Made by a program: the position numbers and the translations under genes. Source: Fragilariopsis cylindrus CCMP1102 (lineage: Eukaryota > Bacillariophyta > Bacillariophyceae > Bacillariales > Bacillariaceae). From it: a stretch of 64,000 nt of DNA. Below the pieces are notes generated by a model. That model saw only the letters and a program-made list of their open reading frames with translations. It searched no databases and was not told the DNA's origin. The DNA lies in the NCBI GenBank assembly GCA_900095095.1, contig FMBT01000449.1:1-64000 (forward strand). The letters are read 5' to 3'. Shown piece after piece: positions 44,482 to 57,600 of this stretch; positions within the stretch are counted from its first letter, which is position 1, and the number at the start of each line of letters is the position of its first letter.

Positions 44482-46121
44482 TTTATCAACTTGAAAGAAA
44501 ATGTATTTGTTAGGGAAAAATAATGGGGGACAACGGCATCATTTTTCTTTCGTCGATTTTTTCCCCATTGAAGAAATGGCAAAAGACAATAATGCATTTG
44601 AAGTTGTGAGCATGAAAGAATATCTCGAAGAAGAAGGTATGAAAGGAAAATTGATTAATCAGGTATGTTACGTGTGTATGCACTGTTATTATTATTTACC
44701 AGTGTAATGAAGCTTGTGAGTGACTACTACAAAAGGGTATCATCCGTTCTGTAATCTTTAAAGATGTATATTAAACATTTCTAATTATTTTTCTATAATA
44801 ATATGTCACAGGAAACGGGCCAGGTTGAATTTCCTCCTGGCAATCGTACTGAATGGGATGGGATCGATCAAGCGGATTACGATTTGCTGCGTGGATATCT
44901 TCGTAACGTCAGCAATACACTTCGATGGGAACCTGGCAAGTGTCTTCCAGCCTTTCCGTCAAGCGGGAAACACCAAGATGTCGAAATTTTACAAGGGCTC
45001 GTACAAGAACTCCAAAAGAAGAAGACCAATAAGAAATCAGACGGTACAAGTTTATTTCAGGTTGATAATCCCGATCCTACAGAACGTTTAGAGGACACCC
45101 TCGCTGGACGAAAAAAACTTTGTGTGTACGATGAAAGCATCCAAAAAGAAAAAGTCGTACATTTTCAATGCAATCACAAAGAGCATTTACGACTCCTGGT
45201 TCATTTTTATGCATTTTTGTTCTTTGAGGATTGGCGTGAAGATTTATGGATGAAACGTTTCGTTAGAGATCACTTGCATTACCAGGATGAGATACAATGT
45301 GCGGGGGCTCGTATCGTTCATAGTATTAAACAACACGTCATGAAACGAACGAATGGCAAAACCACCGAATTCGACACGTTTCATATTCGTCGTGGAGATT
45401 TTCAATTCAAGGATACTCGTGTTGATATTCAAACGATCATTGATAATACTAACGCGGAATTGAATCCTGGGTCAACAATTTTTATCGCCACAGATGAGCA
45501 TGATAGGAATTTTTTTAAGCCTATGGGGGAAATATACGATTTGTTGTTTTTGGATGACTTCAAAAAAGAATTGGAAGGAGTAAACTGTAAGTATGTCAAG
45601 TCAAGATCGACTGGCAAGACGGAAATACAATAATTCAAATCATCACCCACTCATTGTCTCTCTCTTTTCTCTCTCTTTTTCTCCCTCTTTGTTTGTAGCT
45701 AACTATTATGGGATGATTGATCAATTGGTAGCAAGTCGTGGACGTATCTTTTTCGGTTGTTGGTGGTCGACTGTGAGTGATTCATATAATTTAATTTTTC
45801 TTTGTTTCGTTAAATTTGATGCGCTATACATTATCATCGTCGGTCTCTTCTCACAATATTGTTGCGTTGCGATTCAAAATACGCCAGTTTACCGGATACA
45901 TCAACCGGATGCGCGGATATCATTCTACCAAAGATATGGCCCCAGGATACAAGAATGGGGAACTACCGAAAACTTTCTATTACATAACTAAAGATAGAAA
46001 ATTCGAGATGCACAAGTACGCTCCACTTAGGGGTGGCTTTTTTAGTCGAGAGTACCCAACTAGTTGGAGAGATATTGATAAAGGCATTGAAGAATTGACA
46101 GCTATAGCCAGACATCATTAA
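43610..46121 (+). CDS. O-fucosyltransferase-family protein (GDP-fucose type)
   Basis: A type II membrane glycosyltransferase of the secretory pathway, expected to use GDP-fucose. Five exons join in frame: 43610-44299, 44498-44662, 44812-45586, 45699-45772 and 45888-46121, giving 645 residues. A single hydrophobic anchor lies at about residues 44-66 (WFIIIFAVAFALSFSLNLM). The O-FucT pattern follows: FEPDGGGWNNIRMAME and GRTLVMPPQ near the end of exon 1, then FDTFHIRRGDFQF, which matches the GDP-fucose-binding HxRRGD motif, and a late FIATDEHD. The last exon junction gives WWSTFTGYINRMRGYHS, a typical family end. Intron 1 contains a TA microsatellite. Donors are GTGCGA, GTATGT, GTAAGT and GTGAGT. 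The acceptor protein or glycan is unknown. It lies tail to tail with a GT61 gene. Confidence 0.88.
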
Positions 46122-46435
46122 GTTTTCGTTTGTTTGACAGTTCGCTATAACTTACTTTTCGAGTAACTATAAGAAATAATCATTTCCAAATGAAAATATA
46201 TGGATGCTGTAGAGCTATTTCCCGTGGCAGAAAATAATAGTCCCCTTTATAATTTGCATTTCAAATAATCACTCAGGATTTTTTCAAGTATCCTCATATT
46301 TTCCCTCCCTTCCCTGATCTTATAAAAACTGCGACCTAAATGGAGACAACGTTCAAATGATAACGTATGTCTACATATTATTGAAATAATTCCAGATTGT
46401 TCAGTAGTAATATAATGATTTCCGTTCTACCTTTA
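46122..46435. other. Gap between convergent glycosyltransferase genes
   Basis: About 310 AT-rich bases shared by the 3-prime ends of the O-fucosyltransferase-like gene (plus) and the GT61-type gene (minus). No gene or repeat is seen. Confidence 0.5.
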
Positions 46436-48212
46436 TCAACCAATCCTTATACCCCTGGGCTTCTTCTTTTCTTCTGGGAGTTTCCAATCTTTTTCGTATG
46501 AATGTGTTTTTTCCATTTGCCAATCTTGTGTCCTATAAAAATGGTGGACAGATTTTTTGGATCGTGTACTTATTGTATCCGGGTCTTCAATTATTGATTT
46601 AGTATCATCCTCCACGCAATTGACGTTGTACAGCACGTAGTCATCTGCCGCTGCTCGCTCAAAGTCGTAGCATTGGTTCGGCTTGTTAACCACAAAACGA
46701 CTAAGGATGTCAATAACGGCGTCGACAGGGACGGTGAAATCGCGGTCGCTCCACATATTTCCTTTTTCTAATAGACAATGCTTTAGTGTAATCTGCTGCT
46801 GCTGCTGGACATTCTTCTTTGAGCAAGCAATATGCGCTATGCTCCGAACGTCAAGAGCGTATCCAATATGGTCTAAGTCAGAATCATTATATATTATTCC
46901 CAAGGGTGTTGGCTTGTCAACGGATCTTGTCCAATGTCCCATTCTATTCACTCCCAACACAAATGGTAGTATTTCTACCACCAGCGACCCTTCTTTCATG
47001 AAAATTGCTTCAGTCATCTGTGCACCATGAATACCAATGAGAGCATCTAATCCTCCATGGACCACCATATGTTGGATTGGTGAATTCATTTCGTCGTCCT
47101 CTAGATTCACAACCACGCATAACACCTTGTGACTAGAAAAGTTCTTTCGACAGGCCTTTAATGACTGATCAATATCCATCCATACCCGGCGTAACGTTCT
47201 CTGAGTCAACCCAACGACTTTCCATCTTTCCAGGATACCATCTTGGTCGAATGCAGTCATGCTTAGAATTTTCTTATCAACATGTTCCGCATACATTGAA
47301 AGACGTAGCTGACGGACAAGGGAGTGCATTGGTTCGTTTCTATCGATCGCTCTTGTACGGACGTCTTTCTTTAAAACACCATAATCAACAATCGAATTAT
47401 TAATATTTTTTTTGTAAGCACCAACTAGGGTGCTGTCCTCCGACTCGTCATTTGAAGAACTAGAATCAACATCATGGTAATTGGTAGTAAAAATCTGATC
47501 CGAAGGTTCCACATTCAAGACGGTAGTCAATCCACGATGCAGGCGCTCCGTTCCGCTAACTTCTTTAAAGCCACAGAAGAATATGCGCTTCATACATTGG
47601 CAGTTACTAGATTCCATTAATGACAGAAATGGTAGAGGGTAATTATCACTGTATAAACCTAGAAATGCTCGATGACTCTCCAATAGTGTATTTCTCCATT
47701 TTCTTTTCGAGTAGTCGTATGAGGGGAACATATAAAGTTGAGAGTTCTTCCGGAACGAAGCATCAGTATTTGAATTGGAATCGACGATCGAGTGGAATAA
47801 CTGTACAAATGGGAGAAGGATTCGACTATAGAACTCTCCAAGCATATGTGTATGGACTCCATTCAGCACAATATGGTTGGTAACAGTCGAATATAAACAT
47901 TTCTGCCTGCTACCATTTCCAAATACGTCTTCAACATCACGCATAAGTCGTATCGATGTCGTATTTGTTGGGGTGATTAATCCAACTGTTGGTCGAGCTT
48001 CTCCCCTTTTCCGGAATGCAATATTCAGTGTTGGATGGTACCCATTATTATCATTGTCCTTACTACTACGGTCGTAGTATGCCCATTTTTCACCGAACTG
48101 ACATGCATCTTCTATATAAAAACATTTTTCAAATGCTGGGCTAACAACGTTTTCGGAAGAATGTGAATTCCATCGATCACGGTCAAACCAATCGTCGTCA
48201 TCATCTATTTCG

Positions 48213-48244
<32 letters not shown>

Positions 48245-48463
48245 CTTGTACCTTGGCTCGTCTCGAAGACGTGCCAAATGTTGTTGTGTAAAGCTATCCA
48301 GTGAATAATTAGGATACGGCACGCCATTCTCGGTACTTGTAATTTCTGGAAGATGACCCAACTGGTATACGACCAGTGTTAGACTCGTAATATTAAGAAG
48401 TAGGAATATCAGCATCCATCGAGTGTTGATAATAGTAATGATCCAACGCTTACGAGTCATCAT
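46436..48463 (-). CDS. GT61-family glycosyltransferase (DUF563)
   Basis: A type II Golgi or ER membrane enzyme of 675 residues without introns. GT61 includes xylosyl- and arabinosyltransferases and EOGT-type enzymes. A hydrophobic anchor lies at about residues 14-35 (MLIFLLLNITSLTLVVYQL), then a stem containing eleven consecutive lysines. The DUF563 region includes NHIVLNGVHTHMLGEFYSRIL and FLSLMESSNC. The key C-terminal motif is GIHGAQMTEAIFMKEGSLVVEILP, matching the GAGLTN-type loop of GT61. The lysine run is coded by a CTT repeat on the plus strand and may vary in length. Placed tail to tail with an O-fucosyltransferase-like gene, it may act in the same secretory glycosylation system, though this is only proximity. 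Donor and acceptor are unknown. Confidence 0.8.
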
Positions 48464-50906
48464 TGCCTAAATGAACCGCTAATAACTGAACGGTACTAGA
48501 TTAGGATATTGAACTTGTATCGTTCCTCTCTCTCTCTTTTGCTAACTCTCACTCTGCCTCTTTCGCGTTTAGTGTTTCTCACTAGCGATTGATCTCGGCA
48601 TTCCCTTCTTTCTCCGTCCTGAACTCTTTTCGACTCCCTCCCATTGTTGCTTCACATCAATATACTATCGATAATACATCCCTGATGAGAGGTATTTTAT
48701 GAAAGCGATCTTTGGAATCTTTGGGCCTTACTCAAAACCACGTTTGAAATATCAAACGTGCATCGGGTTCGCTTTTTTATGAAGGTTCAAAGTACTGTAG
48801 GGCATACAGGAACATGTTCAGCTATGTAAGTAGCACTTATTATATTTTTTTGTACAGTTGGTATAGGGTGTTGATGCCATTATTTGGAGGTTGTCTGATC
48901 CCAACTGCAAGAAGAATTTTATCTTTGTCTGCAATCCAGAAAATCAGCATTACTGTACAAGCGCAGCATATGTAAATGCATGGAATCTTGTGATAACAGT
49001 GAATGGGGCTTACAAAATTGGTGTTGATACGTTTTTAAATCAAGTCTCTGTCCTTATATTAAAAAGGCCAAATTTTATGATCTGGTGAATGGATGTGAAA
49101 TGGATGTGATATGGACCACCCAGATGTGGAATGTGTGTACCCAGATGTAGAATACGAGAGAGAGAGCGTGTGCGTGCGTGAGAGAGAGAAAGAGTTGTTC
49201 AAAGAGAGAGAGAGAGAGAGAGAGAGCAGAGAGAGAGAGACAAGAGTAAAATCATACATACATTGTGGTGCACATGGACTGGAACAGAAAGTTCTTGTAT
49301 TAACATGTTATATATCACAACTTTCGTTCTGTCCTAAACTATCATCTACTATATGCTATGTGTGTGTCTAGAAATAGTGCAGAAAAAGGAAATTGGGTAT
49401 TTAGCTCGTGAAAATATTTGTATTGCATAACATATAGATAATATACACTGTATTGTATAAAACATATATAACACGCAAACATATTACATCTACACACATA
49501 CATTTATTTGATAACTCTCCAGCTGGGACTAACAAAGAATCCATCCCAGCAGAAGGATAATTTTCTGCTGGGAATAATGAGCCAGCACTTTCTTGCTTGT
49601 GTCATCATTTGGCCATCCTCTCATGGCAAAAATGCTGGAATCAGAAGTGCAGAGATTCAAAGAAATAAGGGATGTCATGGTCAGCAATCCAGCACAAATA
49701 ATTTAGGTCCAGGCACACAATATCATCATCATCATCATCATTATTAGTAATGATAATTATTGATAGTAATAATTAACAATAATTAATAGTAATAATAGTA
49801 TGAATTTATGATTTATTATGATCATCATTAAAATTGCAATCATTGTCTCCCATCACCATGGTCAATTGAATGATTCTCCTTACTTTCTTTTCATTATTTG
49901 ATCTTGATCTATTACTATTGCTTTTTAGGGGACTGTAAACTGGCTGGGGCACAGAATTCATGACAGAAGTTGGAGTGGAAACCAACGTAAGGATTGAATT
50001 AATTGTTTCTTCTGCATTATTGGTGAAGAGAGATGGGAGAGTTTTTTACTGCATTCAGATGCGCTACTATTCTTTGTTTTTTTGTTAATTTATAAATGGT
50101 TAGGTCTTCATTGGAGCTGGTATGAACTTTGGTGCTTAATAATCCTTCTTGTGACCGTTGTACGTGACCGTTGTAGGTACAGAACAGTTTCTAAGGGTTA
50201 TGTTGACAGAGAAGGACTCAATAATTTTAAAAAACTTTGTGTAGTACTACAAAACACTATGTATTACCCACTGTACTTAGGCAAGGAAAAGGGTATTTCT
50301 CCGCAATGGAACTATTTCTTGACCAAAGGGTTGTATAATCTAATGTTCTGAGAGTCACGAGCTCAGTCATCAGAAGGAATAGGAAGCCTTCATGAAGGAT
50401 GCAGATTTCAATTTTGTAACCTCAAGAAGATCAGAATTTGTGTTTACATAGGCAAAATGATGGCCATATTCTTGTCCCTGCTTTGTTGTTTGTCATGATC
50501 CTGCTTCTAGGTACGATTCAAGTTGGTTCAAACCTCTGTTCAAATGAATCTATTCCCAAATAACACCCCAACTGGTGGAGGAGACATACCATTATCATTC
50601 TATATACATATTATCATTAAAAGAGCAATTCTTCTGTTACAGCAATTATTGTATATGCAAAATGATTTATTGTAGCAACTAGTTAAATACTGCTGAACTA
50701 TGAGATATTTAATAGAATCATTATGAGGAGACAAATAGTTCAACTATTTGTACCCTTGTTTGTTAAAGGATATGAGTGAATTATGTACAAGCAACATATT
50801 CCTAGCAGGAGCACCAGATTGTAATATGGACAAGGAAGCCTTATAGACGATCTTATTTGTGCAAGCCATCCCCATCCGTTCTTGTTCCAAATTGCTATGA
50901 TTTTCT
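48464..50906. other. Long intergenic stretch
   Basis: This 2.4-kb stretch has no supported gene. It has a perfect 9-bp inverted repeat CACGTTTGA-AATA-TCAAACGTG (48739-48760), about 275 bases upstream of the GT61 start on its promoter side, and a GA microsatellite at about 49150-49240 that produces Ser/Leu- or Glu/Arg-rich artificial frames. The frame at 48891-49088 reads somewhat like protein (Cys/Asn-rich) but lacks an ATG. The stretch may be decayed transposon or a non-coding transcript. Confidence 0.45.
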
Positions 50907-51554
50907 TTATATGACAATTTCCATAGTAGCGAACGCAGTAATGACGCTTACTATGGCAGTCGCTATAGTAAGAAATCCTACCATTTTGATACCCCCACTG
51001 ATAGATTTGCTGCAAGCATCGATCGCAACGCCGCCCCAAAAACAACGACATCCACCAGTGACGTTTCCTTTATATCCACCATCTACGTCATTAAGGTCTA
51101 TAAAGTCTTTAAAGACAACATCGTTACAATATTCAGAGCAACGGGTAGCATTAAATTCATCGAGTCCAGCGTCAGAACAAGTTTCATTGGAAGTATTGGG
51201 CAAATCGATATAAACCTCATCATACTTGCATGCTTCTTCTGTATCTGTTCGGAAATTTATAGTTACAGAATCGTCGTTCGAACCAACAGATGCACTACAA
51301 GCACATACTTGATACTGATACCCTCCCACACCCTCGTCGTAGGTAGATCGATATTGACCAACACTTCCGTCCGTACCACAAAATGAATCACAAGGCGATC
51401 CATCAGAGTCTCTAGCCATCGTACTCCTGCATGCGGTAGGCCACGTCATGTTCGATACGAATCGTTGTCCATTCGTTCTAATACCGGGGATAGCGAGAAA
51501 GAGAAGAACGACTCTGATGAATGGCGAACAAAAGTTCATCATGTTGGCGGCCAT
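50907..51554 (-). CDS. Secreted or surface Cys-rich protein
   Basis: I do not recognise the family. The 215-residue product has an N-terminal signal peptide (FIRVVLLFLAIPGIRTNG), a middle part with about fifteen cysteines, several N-x-T/S glycosylation sites (NMT, NTS, NET, NAT, NVT) and a hydrophobic C-terminal segment of ~28 residues (MVGFLTIATAIVSVITAFATM). This gives a type I single-pass topology or a GPI-like anchor, with the Cys-rich part outside the cell or in the lumen. The cysteines fall in two similar blocks, each including C-x-C near the end (VCACSAS and GCRCFWG), which suggests two related modules. Start and stop are clear. Function unknown. Confidence 0.7.
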   Translation of the reverse strand: MAANMMNFCSPFIRVVLLFLAIPGIRTNGQRFVSNMTWPTACRSTMARDSDGSPCDSFCGTDGSVGQYRSTYDEGVGGYQYQVCACSASVGSNDDSVTINFRTDTEEACKYDEVYIDLPNTSNETCSDAGLDEFNATRCSEYCNDVVFKDFIDLNDVDGGYKGNVTGGCRCFWGGVAIDACSKSISGGIKMVGFLTIATAIVSVITAFATMEIVI

Positions 51555-52075
51555 ACTTTCCTAGTTAGATATTGCTTAAGGCAGCTCAACGACACTACAA
51601 TAAGTATTTATGTAGTAATATATTATTCTACTGTAATGGCTTATAGTGCGATCAAACGAAGTGAGAAATACACTTTGAATTTGTAGAACGATGCCATTAT
51701 TCCAATGAAAAATTAAAAAAGAGAAGAAAAAAAAAGAGAAAATGCCACCAATTATAGTTACTCATACACATCATGCCCACATCTCATTTTTTGAATCTTG
51801 TGCAAATCTGTTAAACGTTGTTATTGTACGGGTAAAAGAAGGGAACGGAGATAATGTTTTGATTTTAATTAAGGGGATGAAATAATGTTACACAATTCAT
51901 ACTTAACTTGAAATCCACCAAAGCATCGCACAACAATAATATAACAACAACATATTATTATTAAACATATTGCCCAAGATGGTAAGATCCTCTGTAAATG
52001 GAAAGACAACACATTAGAGATTTAACAAACAAAACAACAATAGTGGTGGTCTTTATATATATTCAAAGTACTGGG
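51555..52075. other. Divergent promoter region of Cys-rich and PAP2 genes
   Basis: About 520 bases separate the starts of the Cys-rich gene (minus) and the PAP2 gene (plus). AT-rich, with an A/G run near 51720. No gene seen. Confidence 0.45.
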
Positions 52076-53484
52076 ATGACGGAACAAAACAACTTACAAA
52101 ATCCGTTATCGTCTTCATTGAACGACCCCGCTGAAAAAAATAAGAAGGGAGGAATCATCAATGTGTTGACGAGATATCTTGGCGCATTATTCTCTTCGTC
52201 GTCATCGTCATCGTCATCGTCATCAACAACGACATCAATGTCATCGACACGCAACCTAGTTGGATCTACTCTTTTTTGGATTGGATTTGGTTTATTTGGT
52301 TGGTACTTTCCACGTTTCCTAATACATCGAGAAACATCGATAGTGAATAAGCAACCACCGTATCAAATTAGTGGAGAAGATACTATTATTGTCGATTTTG
52401 AACTAAATCATCCACTTGTCGATCCACCGACTGTCAATGGTGAGTTTCCTTTATTATCTTGTTATCTTAGGCGACTTATATTATTATTAACAGTCATAGC
52501 ACTTCGAAGTGAATGTCTCATTCTAATAATCTTCTCCTCTCCTCTACTCTCTCCTCTTCCAATAGATTTTTTACTGCGAAGCACATCTGTCTTCTTTCCT
52601 TTCATCTTTTTGGTTCTTCATGCTTGGTACTCAACACCATCATCTTCTCTTAATTCTGGCACGGACTACCATAATTCAAATAATAGAGCTCAGAAAGTTG
52701 GAACAGTTATTTCTTCATTCTCTGCAGCACTAGGTATGTCCGAAGGTTTCACCGTTATGATTAAACTATGGGTACAAAGACGTCGACCAAATTTTTATGA
52801 ACTTTGTGGTTTCAACCATACTACTAAACAATGTACAGCTAATCTCAAACGAATACGAGAGGTAAGGGGTTTGTTTTGTTTTTGTTCTGATCGATTCGAT
52901 TTCTATTATCTTTGTGAACTTACGAATTTATTGTTGTATTCTTTACTTCTATGATTGCTTCGTAGGCAAACTTTTCCTTTCCTTCTGGTCATTCTAGTTT
53001 GGTATGCTGTGCCATGACATTTTTAGTTTGGTATTTGCATGGTGCGAGAAAAAGTAGTAGTACTCATCATTGTCACAGCAGAACAAATCTATTGTCAAGG
53101 ATATCTTCCTTGATCATCACTTGTCTCCCGTTAGCGTGGGCTTTATTTGTCGCCGCTTCTCGTCTCGTCGATCAGTGGCATCATCCATCTGATGTTATTG
53201 CTGGATTAGGGCTTGGATTTGTTACATGTACGATTGCTTATCATCATTGGTATCCTCATATTTGGTCGTCAAATGCTGGAATTCCGCGTGGTTTATTGCT
53301 TAAAAATAATGAATACATGGAACCATCGACAATGGTAGTAGGACCAGAAATATCGAACATTTCTACAATAACGACGATACCAACTACTAAAAGACGGCAA
53401 GTCCAAGACCAAGACATTGGTAACAATAACAAGAACAACAATAGCTCCAACTATGAAATAAGGACTTATGAGGATTTGACATAA
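52076..53484 (+). CDS. PAP2-family lipid phosphate phosphatase
   Basis: A membrane phosphatase that should remove phosphate from phosphatidate or related lipids. Three exons join exactly: 52076-52439, 52566-52861 and 52966-53484, giving 392 residues. I chose ATG 52076 over the in-frame one at 51998 because the residues between look like translated leader. The three catalytic motifs are complete: KLWVQRRRP, FPSGHSS (reconstituted at the start of exon 3) and SRLVDQWHHPSDV, the last with the essential His and Asp. Six hydrophobic segments fit the usual topology. A Ser-rich run (a GTC/TCA repeat) precedes the first helix, and a Thr/Asn-rich tail follows the last. Length and motifs match the plant and animal lipid phosphate phosphatases. 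Confidence 0.92.
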
Positions 53485-54645
53485 TAACATTTTTTCTATA
53501 GATAAAGCTTTGCATGATTATACCCCCATTGATTATTCATCTTCAAGATAAACTAATACAGTTTTTAGTAAACTCATCTAACAAAGTGTAAGATATGCAA
53601 TCAAATAATAGATGAAAAATCCATTATACCTGATTTTTTCTAGCTATCACTATAAGCTCGGAGACTGAGTTTCGTGCTTTAGAAAATAGGAAGATTTCAA
53701 ACAATTTAGCTAGGACTTATATCAAGAATTGTCTGCCTTCACTTCTTTCCTCCTTCTTCAATTTGATAAAAATAGCAAACATAACAATCTACGGTATTAA
53801 CCTGGTAAATTGTATTTAGAGCTACTACATATACTGTGTACTATGATATATGCAGTGTAGCATCATACTATACTGTATGCAGAATGGAATACATTCAGTC
53901 GTAAAACTAATTTTTAGTTACGTACTTGAAGTACACAAAGAGCATACTCCTATTTGTAATTACTCGTGCAGGAACATGCCGAGTATACTCGACATTTTCA
54001 AAAGGGGCATATATAATTTCTATTTTTAACGGCCGTTCAGTACAGTAAACCAAAAACTACGGGTTAAGAATACTAAAATAAGCGATTAATCATCAAATAT
54101 TCGCCAATTCGGATCTCAAAATTTAGTAGCTCCCCGTATTTGGCATATTCGAACCACATTACTTATTAACAACCCGCGCATTATATTGAAGTAACTGGCA
54201 GCATAAACTTCCCTAAACTTTTGAGATTAAGATAATTCGGTGCACCAACCAACGACCATGGAAATAATAGTTTATAAGTTGGCATTGAATAGTATACATT
54301 TTAACATTCAAGTTGAGTTAGAATTAATCAAATAGGTGCTTGAAAGAATCCATTTAATTTTGAAACGTTAGATTTACGGGGGTAGTATATTTACACTACA
54401 TTTGCCTCCAATATCCTAAGAGAGAGAGAGAGCGCGAAAGAGAGAGAGACTTACTGTTTACAGTGAGTGCGATCGCGAGTCCGCAATTTTCAACAGTACC
54501 TCGTACGTACAAGTAATAAAATAACCATTGCTCATTGACGAACAACTTGCTTTGCAGTATACTATCATATACATTGTACAATACAATACAACAATAGACT
54601 AATCCAATTCAATCAATCGATCGGGAAGAAGTATCACATTATAGC
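53485..54645. other. Intergenic stretch
   Basis: About 1.16 kb with no gene. It holds a short GA repeat near 54419-54450. The last 200 bases should include the promoter of the NDVLCGRGG gene. Confidence 0.45.
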
Positions 54646-57600
54646 ATGGCGTCATGTGTGGGACAATTCTCGTCCACACAGAAAGTTGATAGTGGTGGTG
54701 AGACGATTGTACGAATTGATACACCTAATCCCAATGATGTGCTATGCGGTCGTGGTGGTAATATCAATTCACATAGAGGGAATGAACAATTCCGTGCATT
54801 TGTAGAAAAACGAAAAAGAGTCTATCTAACAGCACGATTTAAACGTGAAAAACGATTAATTGCATCCTCCATTGTGAATGAAATACGAGCGATGGATCCA
54901 CCGGGACGGTTTCTAGCACGGATGGGTAGTTTGAAAGATAATAACGGGTACTGGTACGATATTGGAAATGAAAAGGCACGAGACAAAACCTCACAGGCCT
55001 TACGAGAAAATGCTCCATCGATACGAGCAGAAATTGAAACAGAAATTAATCAACAACGAGCAGAAATGAGACGGCAAGAAACGGGTGAGCCACAGCAAGA
55101 ACAACAACAACAGCAACAGCAACAACCGTCTACGATAGCATCATCATCGGGGGGAGGAGTAGGCTCATCAAAAGATGTTCATGGTCGTCCCATTCCAGGA
55201 AGTGCGCCATCGTCTTCGATGTATCCACCTCCTCCACTTGGACATCATCATCTTCATCCTCCTGGTGCACCTATTCATCATGGACATGGACATCCTCCCC
55301 CTCCTCATCCACCACCGCCGCCGCCGCCACATCCGTCTGCGTACAATCCTCATCAACAAAGTCATGCTAGCTACACACAACAGTATTATGACTATTATTA
55401 CCATTACTACGGATATGGAGCTCCACCACCGCCTCCACCACCCGGCTATCAGACTGGTAGTGTTCCTCCTCCTCCTCATAATCCTAGTGTGGCGGCAGGA
55501 CCTGCAGGAGCGGTTCCTCCTGCACCACCACCACCAGGAGCTCCGCCGTCGGGATATCCTCCCGCACCGTCTCCGTATTGGGCTGCTACTCAACCACCAC
55601 CAAGTAATGTGAATGACGTTAATCCAGCTTCAGCTCCAGGTCATCTGACTCATCCAGCGACTGGCTACGTCTCAACTATCTTCGGAATAGCGCTACAAGT
55701 GCTATTACATCACAGGTAAAATTAGCAGCTATGGCACCGGCAACAATAGATATGAATAATGATAAGAATAATAGTAACGTAAACCACAATCAAGAAGAAG
55801 ATGATCGACGTATGGCTATGGCTTTGCAACAACAAGAAAATGTTATGGCATTTGAAGAACGTAATCGTCGTTTTGGTTCAGATCGAAAATCATCACGATC
55901 TTCCGCATATTGTTCACCGGGGTACCGTCCTCGTTTATTGAACGACAGAACACCTTCCTTGGTAGATGGTGGTATTGGTGCTAATGGCGAACAAACTGCA
56001 GGAGGAACGCCGACACGAAAAAAACGACCAGCTATGTCAGACAGTCACTTTTTTAGTAATAGAAATCCAAGTGGTAGTCATCCTGCTTCGCTTGGCCATA
56101 ACAGCCATAGTACTAGTATGAAATCTGCGCCACAACCGGTCGGTGCTTCTTCAGGTACAGGAAGTAGCAGCAGCTCCTTCACTGATGTCGCAACAAGGTA
56201 TTATGGATCATCGTATGGCGGTGGCGCTTCAACATCAAGAAGACAACGCACACAGTCATGTTAGTAATGCTTCTCGTAAAGTCTCTCAGTCAAAACGTGG
56301 CAGGATTGGAAGCCTGTTTGGAGATGTCCCTGCAAACTTCATGGCATGGTCTCGTGGTGGTGTTGCAGAAAACAATGACTCAACAGCTACTACCGTTTCT
56401 TCTACTATGGAACCCAATAACAACAGAAACAACAGCATGGAAATGAACATGAGCACAAACCATCATAGGGAAAGTCACGGCTACGATATGGATCGAAAGC
56501 CCGCTGCTGCTACTACTCGTGATGATGGAAATAAGCAAGAACTTGAAGGTCTCTATAAACAAGAACTCGATGGTCTTGATCATCACAATGACTTTTCGTG
56601 CTCATCCTTCAATTCCAGAGTTCGAGTGCAATTCAAGGATGACAGTGACATGCTTAGTATGTCTGGGGAAGGGGATATTATCATCCCTCTAGCAGGTATC
56701 AACAGTACGGGATCGTTCACTAGAGTAAGGAATACTTTCGCCGCTAACAATAGCAGCAATAGCAATAGCAATAGCAAAAATAATCACTTTAGTCCTATCG
56801 CTCTTAACGAGAGAAATCAGCATCAGTCTGATCATCATCATCATCAGCGTGATGATCTCAATCGTGATAATAAAAATGATAATAATAATAGTCAAATCCA
56901 CCAGCACAGACAGCATCAGCAACAAGACCCGTCTCTGTTATCACAAGTGGCTACTCACATCCTTGGAACTCTTGGGGGTGGTGGTGGTTCGTGGAAAGAT
57001 TCTGATGCTGGTCCCTCGAAACGTGTGACGACAACACCGACGACGATGCCTCATCAAGATCACCGACAGGGTAGGAACAACCGTAATCGTTCTCCTGAAA
57101 CGGGAGTGGAATTGGGCCAAGAAGTTGTCATGGAAGTACGAGACGAATCTAGTATGCCACCACCCCAGCCAAGAGGATCTGGTGTCCAAATCGACTGGCC
57201 CTCGCGAGCGGGCTGTCATACGTGGATCCCCGATACAATTGGTGCCAGCGCTTCAGCCATGTTTGGACATAATGGTGATGGGAACGAGCAACATCATGAT
57301 CATCATCAGGAAATGGCTCACGCTAACGATCACTCACTTACTCGCCACAGCATTTATGGTCGTGCAGATATTTCTCCCATCAATTCAATGGATATGGATT
57401 TCTCGCACTCTTCGCACGTAGGAGAATCACGACGGAGGAATCACGACGACGGTGGTGGTGGTAACTCCTCATTGTTGAATGTCTTCGATCAAAAGCATGA
57501 TGATCCGAATCCTGAAGAGCTTTTACCACATATTCATAGATCTGTTCTACAACAAGTACCATCGTGGGATCGATCCTTCCGTAGTAGATCGCCTCTAGGA

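Noticed and set aside
48891-49088. Cys/Asn-rich frame of 65 codons
   Set aside because: No ATG at the start, no continuation across plausible splice sites and no recognisable family.
49059-49371. Ser/Leu-rich and Glu/Arg-rich frames on both strands
   Set aside because: They come from a GA microsatellite and have no start context or protein-like sequence outside it.
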